Positions 35,912 to 46,927 of a stretch of DNA of 64,000 bases are shown here, piece by piece (the stretch's first letter is position 1; each line of letters begins with the position of its first letter). Location: contig CM051516.1 in assembly GCA_028015205.1 (NCBI GenBank), positions 32,812,230 to 32,876,229 on the forward strand, written 5' to 3'. A model generated the notes under the pieces. The model was not told where the DNA came from. It saw nothing but the letters and a program-made list of their open reading frames with translations, and made no database searches. The position numbers and the translations under genes are program-made. This stretch comes from Mytilisepta virgata (taxonomy: Eukaryota > Mollusca > Bivalvia > Mytilida > Mytilidae).

Positions 35912-36930
35912 AAACAAGAGGCTCCCAGGAGCCTGAATCGCTCACCTGGTCCTTAGGGCCAAAAGGGTCTCTTCTACATGGAGTAATCTGACAATTTTAA
36001 TCTAACAGAGGAGTTTCTGGTAAGGTACTCTTGTTGCTAAGGCGTGACCTTGAGATATGACATTTGACGTTGGTCTTAAATTGAAGCTCTTTTCTTACTG
36101 AACACAAAAAGTATACATGTTTACTATATAATCTGTAACGGTTTAAAAGTAATTGGTAAATACCGCAGTTTACAATATGTTTTTGGCCGCCATTTTGAAA
36201 ACACTCAACCAAATCATGTAGTGTTTGGGCTCAAATTGTAGGTCTTTTAATTCTCTATCAAATGATAATTTATTCATTATCTTTTATGGTTAAAAAGTTA
36301 TAAACAAAAAAGGGAAAGACCTTAATAAGAAGAACTTAACATTTCGTCTCGTATGTATAATGTACTTTTCCAAATCCTTGACGGTGACGTGACTGTGGTA
36401 TTGGTTGTACATATAAACAGCTTGTAGGTTTTGTATGTTTTTACTCCTGGTCAAAAGATTTTAACAAGCGAAACCATACGATTACTGAAAAACTTCTGTT
36501 ACAGGGTTATAGATTTCTCAAGCTTGCTTATTGCTATTAAAAATGTTATAACTATCTTTAAGCATACTACCCAGGCTCTAGAAAAGTTTTTATGGCGAAT
36601 ACTGCCGGTTTTCATTGACTTCCATTAGGAGATAACATTAAACACTTTGTGGGAGTTTTATTTCTATTTCGTTTAGTAGATACTGTATCCGACCAGCAAC
36701 TATGGGGGCCATAATCTAGGGTTAAAGATTTCAATGCTTTCAAATGCTTTCAAAAAGTTTAATAATAACTGTCAACATGTTTTAGCTAAATACCTTATAA
36801 TTATCACGAATACTGCCGACTTCCATTGACTTCTATTAGGAGATAGAATTAATCACTTTGTGGGAGTTTCATTTCTATTTCATTTAATAGAGCTACAGTA
36901 TCCGACCAGCAGCTATGGGAGCCTTAAGAA
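35912..36930. mobile_element. GCTCACCTG-bounded dispersed element, copy C, with an internal 210-bp duplication
   Basis: The left end AGGCTCCCAGGAGCC...GAATCGCTCACCTGG (35,917-35,953) matches the end of copies A and B. Inside, about 120 bp beginning CGAATACTGCCG and containing CACTTTGTGGGAGTTT and GTATCCGACCAGCA occurs at 36,597-36,715 and again at 36,807-36,925. No frame is credible. Confidence 0.6.
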
Positions 36931-36959
36931 AACGAAAAATTCCTGACCCTGCTATGTAA

Positions 36960-38560
36960 ATGGACTACCGTTCAACCAATGTTTTCAGTTCTTTCAAGCG
37001 GTCATTATGTTGGTAATAATACATTATGTTTCGTTCACCGGAGTATCAGGATAGAAAGGGGTGGTTTGGGTTCCAATAAACAGGATTAACTTTTCCACTG
37101 AAGAGTGTCTTTATCAAGTCAGAATATCCTTCATTTCTGTGGTGTTAATGTTTGTTTTGTGCTCTTTAATGTTAATATTTTGTCAAGGCGTTGATTGATA
37201 GGTACGCTATTGTTATCTTTTTTGTTGTTTAGACAATGTCCAAACCAACGAAGTCGATTATAGTCATCGCCCATATGTAGCACAAAAATAAAACTGTTTA
37301 AATTATCTCAGACGGGGAAGTATTTTCTACGGAAACTTAAACATAAGTGAATTAAGAGGTTCGAGTTTAAATTTCAAGTGAAGATTTTCGATTATCGTGG
37401 GAATTTGAGATTTTTAAAAAATTATCAAAATCAAACATATGTATAAAAGAAGAACTTTGTCACTTTTGCCTTCGCGAAAGCGAGTGTATATTGACTCATT
37501 TGCTTTTCCGTCACCCTTTCATTCCGCATTTCAATTCTAGGAGATATCTGGGGTTACGATGTCGATGCATTGTACGGGTTGAAAAGATAACAAAGAGGAT
37601 GTGCCCTCATATGTCAGAGCACTGTTACTTAAGACAGAATTTGCATTTCAGAATTTAAAAAAAATATATTTCCTTGTCCGATTAGAATTTAACATAGGCA
37701 AATGGTAGGAATAGGGAAGATGAGAATCTTTAAATCAATTACAAGGTCATTACGTCAAAGGTCATGGTTATTTACTAATTATATAACTTTTGTAATGAAA
37801 AAATGAAATAATGCGGATGGAAGTGCTACGCCCAGTGATTTTGAGGTCGTGTGAAACCCATCAAATCGGACCTGGAGGAGCTTTATTAATTAGTGCTTTT
37901 TATTTATCATACACATTACTCTTAACCATCATAAGACTCATAAACATTAATTCCACAATACAAATATCAGCACAATTCTATTTTTTTATTCAGTAAAGTG
38001 CTATGAATTGTATCCTCTGATATAACATTGCTGCACATAAAAGATTTCATTACCTTTATTCCAGTTTATTACCACTTATTCTAGCCAATCAAACCCTAAC
38101 GCTGCATTATTGTGAGCAGAATATTTTTTCTTTGTAAGATACATACTGATGTTAAATTGTTTCATGAAAATATTTTTCAAAGAATTCTCTTTCCAGCTTT
38201 TTCTTCGTGTTGCAATTCAAAACTCCCTTCAGTTGTTCATTTGTTCGATTGCTAAAATTATAAAAATGTGGGTAGTACTGACAATTTTTTCCTACATTGT
38301 ACTGTTTTGAACTAATTAAAATTAGAATAATCCGCACAACTAAAGCATGCATATAATTTTCCATATTACATTTGTGTAGCTCGTGTTTCACCTAAAAATA
38401 CTATATTGGACCGAGGTCTTTTAAACCCGATTTAACATGCATATCTTCAACTGTTGAACATGAAAACTTTCATGGTACTGGAATGATTTATTTCTGTTCT
38501 GACTGAATGAGAAACATTAGTGCCTTCTGTCCCTTAGCGAAGTTATTCACATGTGATAAC
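36960..38560. repeat. Tandem segmental duplication, unit 1
   Basis: This unit matches 38,782-40,060 in order and orientation. Paired landmarks are ACCAATGTTTTCAGTTCT with ACCAATGTTTGCAGTTCT, the AATGTCCAAACCA word, the CAGACGG...GGAAGTATTT word, GATTATCGTGGGAA with GATCGTCGTGGGAA, and AAAGCATGCAT followed by TGTTTCACCTAAAA and CAACTGTTGAAC. The copies are clearly diverged. No gene was recognised in either copy. Confidence 0.65.
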
Positions 38561-38781
38561 TGTAATTGTCGTATTTCCACACGCCTATCTTGGCCTTCGA
38601 AGATAAACTCCAGTGCAGGATGAACCAACTATATAATCAGCAATGGCTTATGAACCGAGTCATCACAGACATCACGATTTTAACTTGACGTTATTAATAT
38701 TTGACCTGAAGTCCTTAGGACTTCCAAACGTACAAAAGCTGCAGTGTATTCACTGAAAACAGTGATATCACTTATTCTCAC

Positions 38782-40060
38782 CAATGTTTGCAGTTCTAGC
38801 AAACAGTCATCTTGTTGGTAATCATACTGTCATGACTGTATTAGTTTTTATTGTATGTTTTCTACACCAGTGTCAGGATAGATAATAAGGGGAGGGGGGG
38901 GGGGGGGTGTTGGTGACGTTGATTGATTGGTATATCATTGTTAACCTTCCCTGCTATCAATCTGTTTAGGCAATGTCCAAACCATCTGTTTATTGCAAAG
39001 AAGTTGATGGTCATTTTCCCATATGAAGAAACAAAATAAAACTTTTTTTACTTTCTCGCAGACGGTGGAAGTATTTGTTTTAGGAAAACTAAAATATAAG
39101 TAATTTAAAAGGTTCAGGTTTAAACTTCCAGTGAACAGTAAGGAATCTCGATCGTCGTGGGATGATGGATGAATTATTGTTTAACGTCCAGTGGCAACCA
39201 GGTGCATATCAAGACGAGAACATGTTGATATGATAATGAATATGATCCCTGCTTTGTACTAGACCGACACGCTAAGTCGGATTTTTAATGTGCTAGCTCA
39301 CGAGGTAACTGTCCGCAGGAAGACATATAACCTCACTCGGACACATTATACTGACTCCGAGCCGACCAGTCTTTGCTCTTACTCCTAGATGCCGCGTGCT
39401 TGGCGGAGAAGCAGCAAATACCAATTTTAATGTCTTTGGTTTGACCCGGCCGGGGATCGAACCCGCGACCTTCCGCACTCGGGGCGAGCACGCTACCACG
39501 AGACCATCGAGGCGGTCGATCGTCGTGGGAATAACTGATTTAAAAAATATAGAAATCTAGTATACAAGATTTTTTTAATTGCCTTCCCTTCACCCTTTTA
39601 TTCTGCATTTCGTTTCCAGAAGATATGTTTAGGTTCCGTGCTCGATTTACATGCAATGCGCAGTTTGAAGGGATAACAAAAAGAGGAAGTACCCATGTCA
39701 CCTTTAATAATATATCTTTGGTTTTGCATCAGAATTGGAATGAAAGTTTTACAGATGGAAGAAATGGGAAAGGGAAAATATTTCTTTATTTTGAAGTCAG
39801 TTGGTCGAAAGTCAAGATCACTTTTAACTTAAGATAGAGATTGCATTTCAGGAAGAAAATGAACTCGAGTCTACCATGTCCGATTACAATGGAACATCTC
39901 AAATCAATTAGAATAAGAACTAAAGCATGCATCAAATTTTCATATCAGCTCATGTTTCACCTAAAACACCATATTAGGCTCAGATACATATATTTAACTG
40001 TTGAACCAGAAAAATTATATCTTACTGGTATGATACATGTCTGATATAAGGTCAGTAGCT
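38782..40060. repeat. Tandem segmental duplication, unit 2, carrying a SINE insertion
   Basis: This is the second copy of the 36,960-38,560 unit, about 1.8 kb downstream. A SINE (39,163-39,515) is present here and absent from the equivalent site of unit 1 (about 37,395), so it inserted after the duplication. Short open frames at 39,625-40,044 have no counterpart in unit 1 and are not called. A G run lies at about 38,890-38,907. Confidence 0.65.
39163..39515 (-). mobile_element. tRNA-derived SINE with perfect 15-bp target-site duplication
   Basis: Read on the minus strand, the 5' end has RNA polymerase III A- and B-box sequences: TGGTAGCGTGC and GGTTCGATCCC. The tRNA-like head is GACCGCCTCGATGGTCTCG. 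A long unrelated body of about 280 bp follows. The flanks TCGATCGTCGTGGGA (39,148-39,162 and 39,516-39,530) are identical, which marks target-primed insertion by a LINE machinery. A second, truncated family member is at 40,732-41,005. Confidence 0.85.
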
Positions 40061-40118
40061 AATACATAATTATTTTTTTTTTGAATGAAACTTATGCGAT
40101 TGAAGTACTACGTTGTGC

Positions 40119-40255
40119 TTATTAATTCATCATTATATCTTTAACCGGTTTTCCAATATCTTTATCTCGAGCACTGCTGATGAGTTGTTAGTCAACGAAA
40201 TGGCCATACAGTGCATCAAATTTATTTCGGTATTTTGTGATACGTTTTACTACTA
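40119..40255 (+). repeat. Hammerhead-bearing repeat, copy 1
   Basis: About 135 bp beginning GCTTATTAATTCATCATTAT and ending TATTTTGTGATAC recurs at 49,023-49,155 in the same orientation, with scattered differences. The middle is an apparently intact hammerhead ribozyme (40,171-40,214). With only one ribozyme per locus, this may be a solo repeat of a retrozyme or of a Penelope-like element. Confidence 0.7.
40171..40214 (+). ncRNA. Type I hammerhead ribozyme with minimal stem III
   Basis: Stem I GCACTG (40,171-40,176) pairs perfectly with CAGTGC (40,209-40,214). The core CTGATGA is at 40,177-40,183. Stem II GTTG/CAAC has loop TTAGT, and GAA follows at 40,197-40,199. Stem III is the palindrome ATGGCCAT (40,200-40,207), and the cleavage base is A40208. 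Stem III has no room for a normal loop. It could form only two pairs with a GGCC loop or act as a dimer, as known for satellite and retroelement type I hammerheads. All core bases are present. Confidence 0.8.
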
Positions 40256-40731
40256 TTATAAAGGCGTGTGAAAACCTTCAAATCTGACAGCCTTAGGGTT
40301 GAGATCTAGAGCGCCATTGAAACCCAAAGGCGGCAGTGTTGCGAGCGATGGCGAATGGCCAAAATCACCAACGTCACAATATTTGACCTAACATTATTAA
40401 GATTTTATCTAAAGTTGTCAGAACTTCAAAACGTGGAAAATCAATAGTTTTTTCACAAAAACCACTCGTTAAGAATACGATAAAGAGACAATCAGATTTT
40501 CTGCAGATAGATATTATCAAATATCAACCGCTAAAAAAAGAAGACTTCATTATTGTGATTCAAGCTGATAATTATGATATAATTCTGCAAAAAAAAAATC
40601 GATAATGCATACGTGTCTCGTTTAACCCTAAGGGCTAAAGGATTGTTATTATATTGTTTCCCTTGGGTAAATTTGTAAAATGAGTCAGCTGACGTGTTTT
40701 TCAGCTCAACGAAGTACAAACTGTATTAAAT

Positions 40732-41005
40732 GCCTCCTCGATCGGTGGTCTGGTGGTAGCGTGCTCTTCTACAGTACGGAAGATTGCGGATTCAATCCAC
40801 GGCAAGGTCAAAACAAAGCCTCTAAAAATTTGTATCTGCTGCCTCTCCACCAAGCACGCGGAATATAGTAGTTAGAGCAAAGACATTGGCTCGCAATCAG
40901 AATAATGTGTCTGGATGGGGTGACATTCCGACTCCGTGTGTCTGTCTAGTACAAAGCAGGGTTTATATTCATATCACAATAATCCACTCATCTATCCACC
41001 CACAA
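40732..41005 (+). mobile_element. tRNA-derived SINE, second family member
   Basis: It is the same family as 39,163-39,515 but on the plus strand. The head contains TGGTGGTAGCGTGC and a degraded B box (GGATTCAATCC). The body shares GCACGCGG, AGAGCAAAGAC and GTCTAGTACAAAGCAGGG words in the same order. It is more diverged and apparently truncated, and no target duplication was found. Confidence 0.7.
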
Positions 41006-42295
41006 CCTGTATCAGCTGGTTGGTCCTAAAATCAAAATGCAGTATTTTCTTTATCATCTTTTCAGGAAGACAAAAATGACTTGCAGAATAAAAATATATG
41101 TCAGTTTTTTTATTGTAATATATCTGCTGATTTCCTGATGGTATACGGAAATTTTTAATGAGCTTCTTGATTTCTAATTTTTTTACATAAACTTTATCAT
41201 TTAGTTCCCACAATACTCATACTGTATATAAGCTGTTTATGACTTGTACGATACAAGCAGACATACAGAGAATTTTAAGGAAACGTAAGTATTTTCGTTG
41301 TGGCGGTTCTTGTTGTTGTTATTCATTTATTTTTGGGTTTTAATATTCATTCATCCTTTCAACACTAAAGTGGTAGGGGTAAACTAGTTTTATAAGTACC
41401 AAACCTCAGCATTTTGCATTCGGACTATTCGATACAATATACAATATGATCACCTACAAGGTGTCCTCAGAGCTAGAACAAGTAAAGTGAAGACATGACA
41501 CTAAGTATCGATAACTGGGTAAAAAATCGCTCATTAATGCTCTATCGTGCATTAACAGATTATCATTTTACTTCATGTTTTGTGAAGTGACAGTCTTTAG
41601 AGAAAACAGTCTTGCTCTGGGTTTCTAAGAGTCAACATCTTTTTGTTTTTTCATGCTTGTGATCAAGGTCATATTGGTCGAAACGTTGGGCAATTTTGAC
41701 TTTTAATTTCAGTCGTTAATTTTTGTTTTTTTTTTTTATGATTTTGTATTTAGTTTGTTCGACTTTTATATTTTGTACATTAAAGTCGTTTCATGCCCCC
41801 TTTAACAGCTCACCATTTCCATTTATTTTTCTCTCGTATTAAAAACAAAGAGATGAACTATTATCGAACGAAACAGAAATTTAGTGTTAAATTCATTGAA
41901 GTATTAAATTCTTTATATTATTAAAAAAGTGATTTTTAAAATCTGTTTTGATACTATCATTAAATTTGATGCTTCTGAAATAAACCACCACAGGATTCAC
42001 AGGGGTTTAAAGCCAATTTAGACATGTCATTTTCTCAACTTTGATTTTTTGGTGTTGTTTCTACTAATTTAAACACATTGTTTTCTGTTAGGAGCATTTA
42101 AGATTTGCCACATGGTATTGGTTTTCCCACATATTGAAGATCGTGTATTGGCCACTGAATGGCAATTTTTATCCGCTCAGTTTGGAAATGATATGTTGTC
42201 TTCTGGACATTTTTATTCAATATGCATTTTTTCTTAAAGATATAATTACATAAAGCTCAGATAGCTTATAATTTTTTTTCTTATTTCAGGTAAAT
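41006..42295. other. Upstream region of the four-exon Ig gene
   Basis: No coding feature is supported. A TTATTTCAG acceptor-like sequence lies just before the start codon (42,282-42,290), so an untranslated first exon may lie within this stretch. Confidence 0.4.
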
Positions 42296-45200
42296 ATGGC
42301 ACTGCAAATCGTTTGTAATTTTTTGTACATTTTTACTGAAATGCTTCTACTATCATCACTTTTTCGTAAGTATGACCAAGAGAGTAATCACACTAACAAT
42401 TTCTCCGCAGTGATTTTATTGAAAAATTTAAATACTGAAAATGTTTAACCATACAAGTCGTGTATTTACCTTTAAACCTACGACTTGGTTTGATTTTCCA
42501 ATTAACTAATTACTTACCTTTTTTACAATTTTCAATTTAATATACCTCCACCTTATATTTTTTTAAATACTTTCTTTTATATTTTATATACTTGGTAAAG
42601 CATGTTTCAATTTCAACAAGAAGTTGCTTCTTTCAATAGATTTTGGGAGCACTGATTTGAAGTTAATAACCTTACGTAAGAACGAAGTAGCCTTACAGTG
42701 TACTTTCGGGTTGGATCACGTAACAGATGCAGAATTAATCAAATATTGCAACAATGGTTCACCTATAGAGCGGTACACTCTACATATACATGATATACAT
42801 GTATTTGGAAATGTTGCATCCAACAACAAGCACGAACATGGATTTCGATTTCCTATAAAGAATTTTACAAGTACTGATTTGGTGTACTATGAATGTTCCA
42901 ATTCTCATGATTTTCATTATTCTCCACATATTTACAACTTAAACTTGAGCCGTGAAAATTTTGAAGGTAAGTGTAATTTTCACATTTATTAAGATGCGTC
43001 AATGGCATTCGTTTAAATGATAATGATCTAAAAACCTTAATATTTCTTTTTTCAGTTTCACAGTATATGCGACGTTCACTGCATTGAATTCAAGAGTGAA
43101 TAAAACCTAGGTTTTATTTTCGAGATAGCTCATGTTGCTCGAATTCATTTTGTGTTATCTTTAACTTGTAGAAAGAAAGAAAAAATCCAATTATTAGAAA
43201 TTACGTTCATGAATGTGAGTATCTTTGGATATGTCAGGCAAAATCAAGGAAATCGCCATAACAGTTAGGAATTGTTACCATGTGACTCAAAACATTAAAC
43301 CCATCTATGTACAAATTGCAGCAAACATTGTCACGAGCTTTAAACAAATTAGGTCAAGCCAAAAATGTAATTACAAAGTATTATAATAATTATAAGCATC
43401 TCTTCAAGTAATAAATTGTCAAAACGTATCGATCATTAAACATGTCAGAGATATTCACTAAATTAAATAGGTGTAAATACGATGTAGTAACGTGTGTATT
43501 ACACTATTTTGCAGTTTTTAGATAAGTTTTCGATTATTATACCCCCGCAAACATAGTTTGGGGGTATATAGGAATCGGCCTGTCCGTCTGTGTGTATGTC
43601 TGTCTGTCCAGAATTTTTTTGTACCCGCAGTTTCTCAAAAATGCCTTATCAGAGGTTAATGAAACTTTGCATACTGTTAGATCCTAGTACGTAGATGTGC
43701 GCATGAGAAGTATGTCCTGGTCCAATACTTTTTTGCCATAATTTTATACCCTTTTGGACTTAGAAATTCTGTCTATCCCCCAATTTTGTTTTTACCCCCA
43801 GTTTCTCAAACATGCCTAATCAGAGGTTACTGAAACTTTCCATACGGTTAGATCCTAGTACGTAGATGTGCGGATGCGAAGTATGTCCTGGTCCAATACT
43901 TTTATGAAAGCATGTCAGATAAGTGTTTTTTTCACAATTTTATAATAACTTCTATCTGCCAATTTTTTTATTGTACAAGAAATTACTTTCCCTATATAAT
44001 CTATATAAAATTTACCAACATTAAGTCTCAATAATATCTCAGAATTAAGAATGGTGACCTATGTTTTTTTGAAATTGAAATTTCAAAATATATCCATCCG
44101 ACATCCTGCCTGGAAAAAATTAGGAAAATATATCTGCAAAAAATATTATTATTGATCTAACTTAAGTTAAAACTTATTTATTTATAGTGGATTGGGAAGC
44201 AAGTTACACCAACTTATTCTAATCCCTCTCCACTTATTTGAATTTTACCCTACTCTTTTTCTACATCTACAAGGGAGTCTTTAATGCTAAGGATGTTGGT
44301 CATCCGTAACACGCGACAGTCATTTTTTCGTCCCCTTCACACGACGGATTAGCAACTTTTACCGAGACCATCCTCGTAACTGGTGTCGATAGGGCGTCGG
44401 AAATTTGACTCCTGAAATTTCCATTTCGAACGGGAATCGAACAGGGACCTTTAGATCCGTAGTCCGTGTCGCTAACCACTAGCGCCTTAATGCTATATTA
44501 TAATTTTGAGATGATAACCAAATAACATGTGATATCAAATGGTTTTTTTTCAGCATTTCCAAGTAATGAAACTTTGAGATCGACATTTCGTAGAACACAC
44601 AACACACTTAGTGGCAATATAATGTTTTTCAAAATTCATCCTGTACCAGAATGCTACTTCACTGTTGTAAGTAGGTTTTAAATAACTATCACAAAAACCC
44701 CAAGAACTAAACAAAATATTAATAGAAATATGTAGGACATGTATTCCCCGTTCCTATGAACAAAGAACTACCATCTGTTATAGGGGAAATCATTTTGCGA
44801 ATAAGTTTAAATATATTACATATATGATAGTGATATATTATATCATGCTTATATGAGTTATGATTCAAATATGATCTGCTAAATGACAGTATTTTAATGA
44901 TATAGTAGAATAGATATACTGTAAATTCATTTATTTTGGGTATCAATTTGATGGAATTTGAAAAAACATCCGAAGGCCCATCAAAATGTTTTTAAAACTC
45001 AGAGGGGCCGAGTGGTCTAGGTAGTTCGTCATGACTACTAATGATCACTAGCCTGTCAACACTGAGGTCTCACATGTGGCGGGGTGTGTTCGACACCGAT
45101 CTAAATTGACAAGGATTGCCAATTTTCTCACCGAAGGTCGGTGGTTCTCTCCGGGTACTCCGGCTTCCTCCATAATTAAAAACTGACCGCCGCGAAATAG

Positions 45201-46927
45201 CCAAATGTGCTGAAAACCGAATGTGAAAGTTTAAAGTTGAAATAAATCCCACTTTTAAGAAAAAGCAAACACAAAGGTAAAAAGGGGCATAAAGAACAAC
45301 ACAATCATTGAAAAGTACAATATCACAAAAATAACATTAAAAACAAAAGCATGAACAACATGAATCCCTCTATGAACCGGAAATGAACTTATATAATTAT
45401 GGGCTCTGGAATGGTAAGCAATTCATGTCTCTTATCAGACATCCGTCATGTTGCTCGTGTCAAGTCCAGTAAAATGTCACGTTCGGTGATAGAGAAACAA
45501 TAAAACCTTGTCAAAATGACGAGATCAGATTTCATTTAGGTAATTGATAATTCCATAACGATCAACATGTTCGTGATGACCGAAGAATGTTTTTTGAAGT
45601 GATATCTTCAGGCTAACAACAACATGCTCATTCGTGAGTAGCTTTCCGACAGAAGACGAACTCTTTTCAGGATATCATTGTATTTAAATGCAACAATTTA
45701 AAGATACTTATTTCCGTGGTTTCATTTATCATATAAAAGTAACTAAACAATTGTTTGTGCTTGGGTGTTTAGATTTGTGGTCTCTTACTTTCCACGAAAT
45801 CAAGAAAAACTGGAATTCTATGAATAATGAATCCACAACAATAAATTATGAGATTTTGACCGAAATAAGTCATTAATAAGCATATCAACGGCACAATATT
45901 CTGTTATGTCTCTACGTTCTGGTAGACCATGTTAATATATTTGTAACAGCATCCTACATTTGTTATTCTGCTTACTTTTTGTGTGAATATTAATTATATC
46001 ATGTATGTGGGGACGTCGTCAACTTTCTGATTTAATCTTTCCCATTAGTCATCGTTAGTAACACACTTCTGATTTACACCTGTTATTTCTGCCTTGATTA
46101 ACCCTTTCACATTTGTAGGTCGTGGTGACTCAAATATTTCTTACATGGGTTGTACTATTAAAAATAACTGAAGCGGTGTAATATCATTAATATAACTCAA
46201 CAAATGTATGAGAAATATTAACATACACGCAAAAACTTAACCGAGTCACTCAAGCAAGAAATGTAGATCATTGTGACACAATTTTTCGAGAAACAATTAT
46301 ATCATGTAATAAAGTTACATGATAAAGTATCACTGATACAACACCGTCAACTGCTATGATATCAAATCAAATATAAAACTTTGTCAAAACCACTTTGAAC
46401 AAAACAAATTAAACCGGACTTTAAAAACCACTGAGCGTGCGCATGAGATAATGATCCTATGTTCTTTTCGATTTTAACCAAATTATATATGATGTTGCAA
46501 ATAATCACTCCAGATTGAAAGTTTTTTTTTAAGTCAAGAGAAATAAATTCTATTTTCTTCTAAATTTTCATTCCACGCATTGAACATGGTGTATGTACTA
46601 AATAGGCGTTGTGTGCCCTACATTCAATATATATTTATTTTGATTTTGAACCAAAAGTCCTTTTTATCCACTGCATCAAAACCTGTGTTATAAAATAGCT
46701 TACTTGTTAATTTTACTGTTATGTACTCGCTTACCTTTTTTAATAAGGGGAAAAGACGAAATGACAGATGGTTAATGTCAGTTAGACCTAGAGGATTATT
46801 CTACGCTGTCAGATACAGGCTTACATACAGGAGCAAAGCAAACAGCTGTGGCAAATCCTATGACATAACTTGTAAACTTGGAACTACAGAAATACTGAGA
46901 AAAAATGGAACTTTTGAAAGTTGTTGA
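42296..46927 (+). CDS. Secreted two-Ig-domain protein, four exons
   Basis: The exon model is 42,296-42,365, 42,640-42,966, 44,554-44,666 and 46,748-46,927. Donors are GTAAG in the first three exons. Acceptors are CTTTCAATAG, TTTTTTTTCAG and a weaker TTTTTTAATAAG. Phases agree at every junction (1, 1, 0), giving 229 residues. Residues 1-23 form a signal peptide ending TEMLLLSSLF. Exon 2 is a V-like Ig domain with Cys44 (VALQCTF) and Cys109 (LVYYECSN) but no canonical Trp. Exons 3 and 4 together look like a second Ig-like domain split by an intron: Cys166 (PVPECYFTV) in exon 3 and Cys212 (SYDITCKLG) in exon 4, with extra Cys204. The frame ends at TGA directly after Cys229, with no membrane segment, so secretion is predicted. 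A recognition or adhesion role is inferred from the fold alone. Exon 4 is the least certain part. Confidence 0.6.
43540..43960. repeat. Dispersed repeat in intron 2 of the Ig gene (TATACCCCCGC...)
   Basis: It begins TATACCCCCGCAAAC and GGGGGTATA, which form a short inverted repeat like the end of the LINE-borne insertion at 24,023. Two about 180-bp tandem units share GTTTCTCAAA, GATCCTAGTACGTAGATGTG and AAGTATGTCCTGGTCCAATA. There is no frame. Confidence 0.65.
44289..44486 (-). mobile_element. tRNA-derived SINE in intron 2 of the Ig gene
   Basis: The minus strand begins AAGGCGCTAGTGGTTAGCG (A box), with GTTCGATTCCCG as B box. The body is about 150 bp. The identical flanks TTAATGCT (44,281-44,288 and 44,487-44,494) are a target-site duplication. 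It belongs to a different family from the 39-41 kb SINEs. It sits 67 bases before exon 3. Confidence 0.75.
45003..45258 (+). mobile_element. V-SINE-like element in intron 3 of the Ig gene
   Basis: The head GGGGCCGAGTGGTCTAGGTA resembles a tRNA-Leu/Ser-type A-box region. The 3' half contains CGGGTACTCCGGCTTCCTCC and the CGCGAAATAGCC core found in V-SINEs of molluscs (the RUDI type, by memory). It is moderately diverged, with no clear target duplication. Confidence 0.65.
45265..45500 (+). repeat. Dispersed repeat family, copy 3, in intron 3
   Basis: It aligns with the 18,809-19,100 copy through GGGCTCTGGAATGGTAAGCA, GACATCCGTCATGTTGCTCG and AAAATGTCACGTTCGGTGA. It is diverged and non-coding. 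Confidence 0.5.

Noticed and set aside
39430..39515. tRNA gene (B-box-like sequence)
   Set aside because: It lies in a SINE head with a 15-bp target duplication and a long non-tRNA body, so it is not a functional tRNA gene. The same reasoning applies at 40,735, 44,460 and 45,003.
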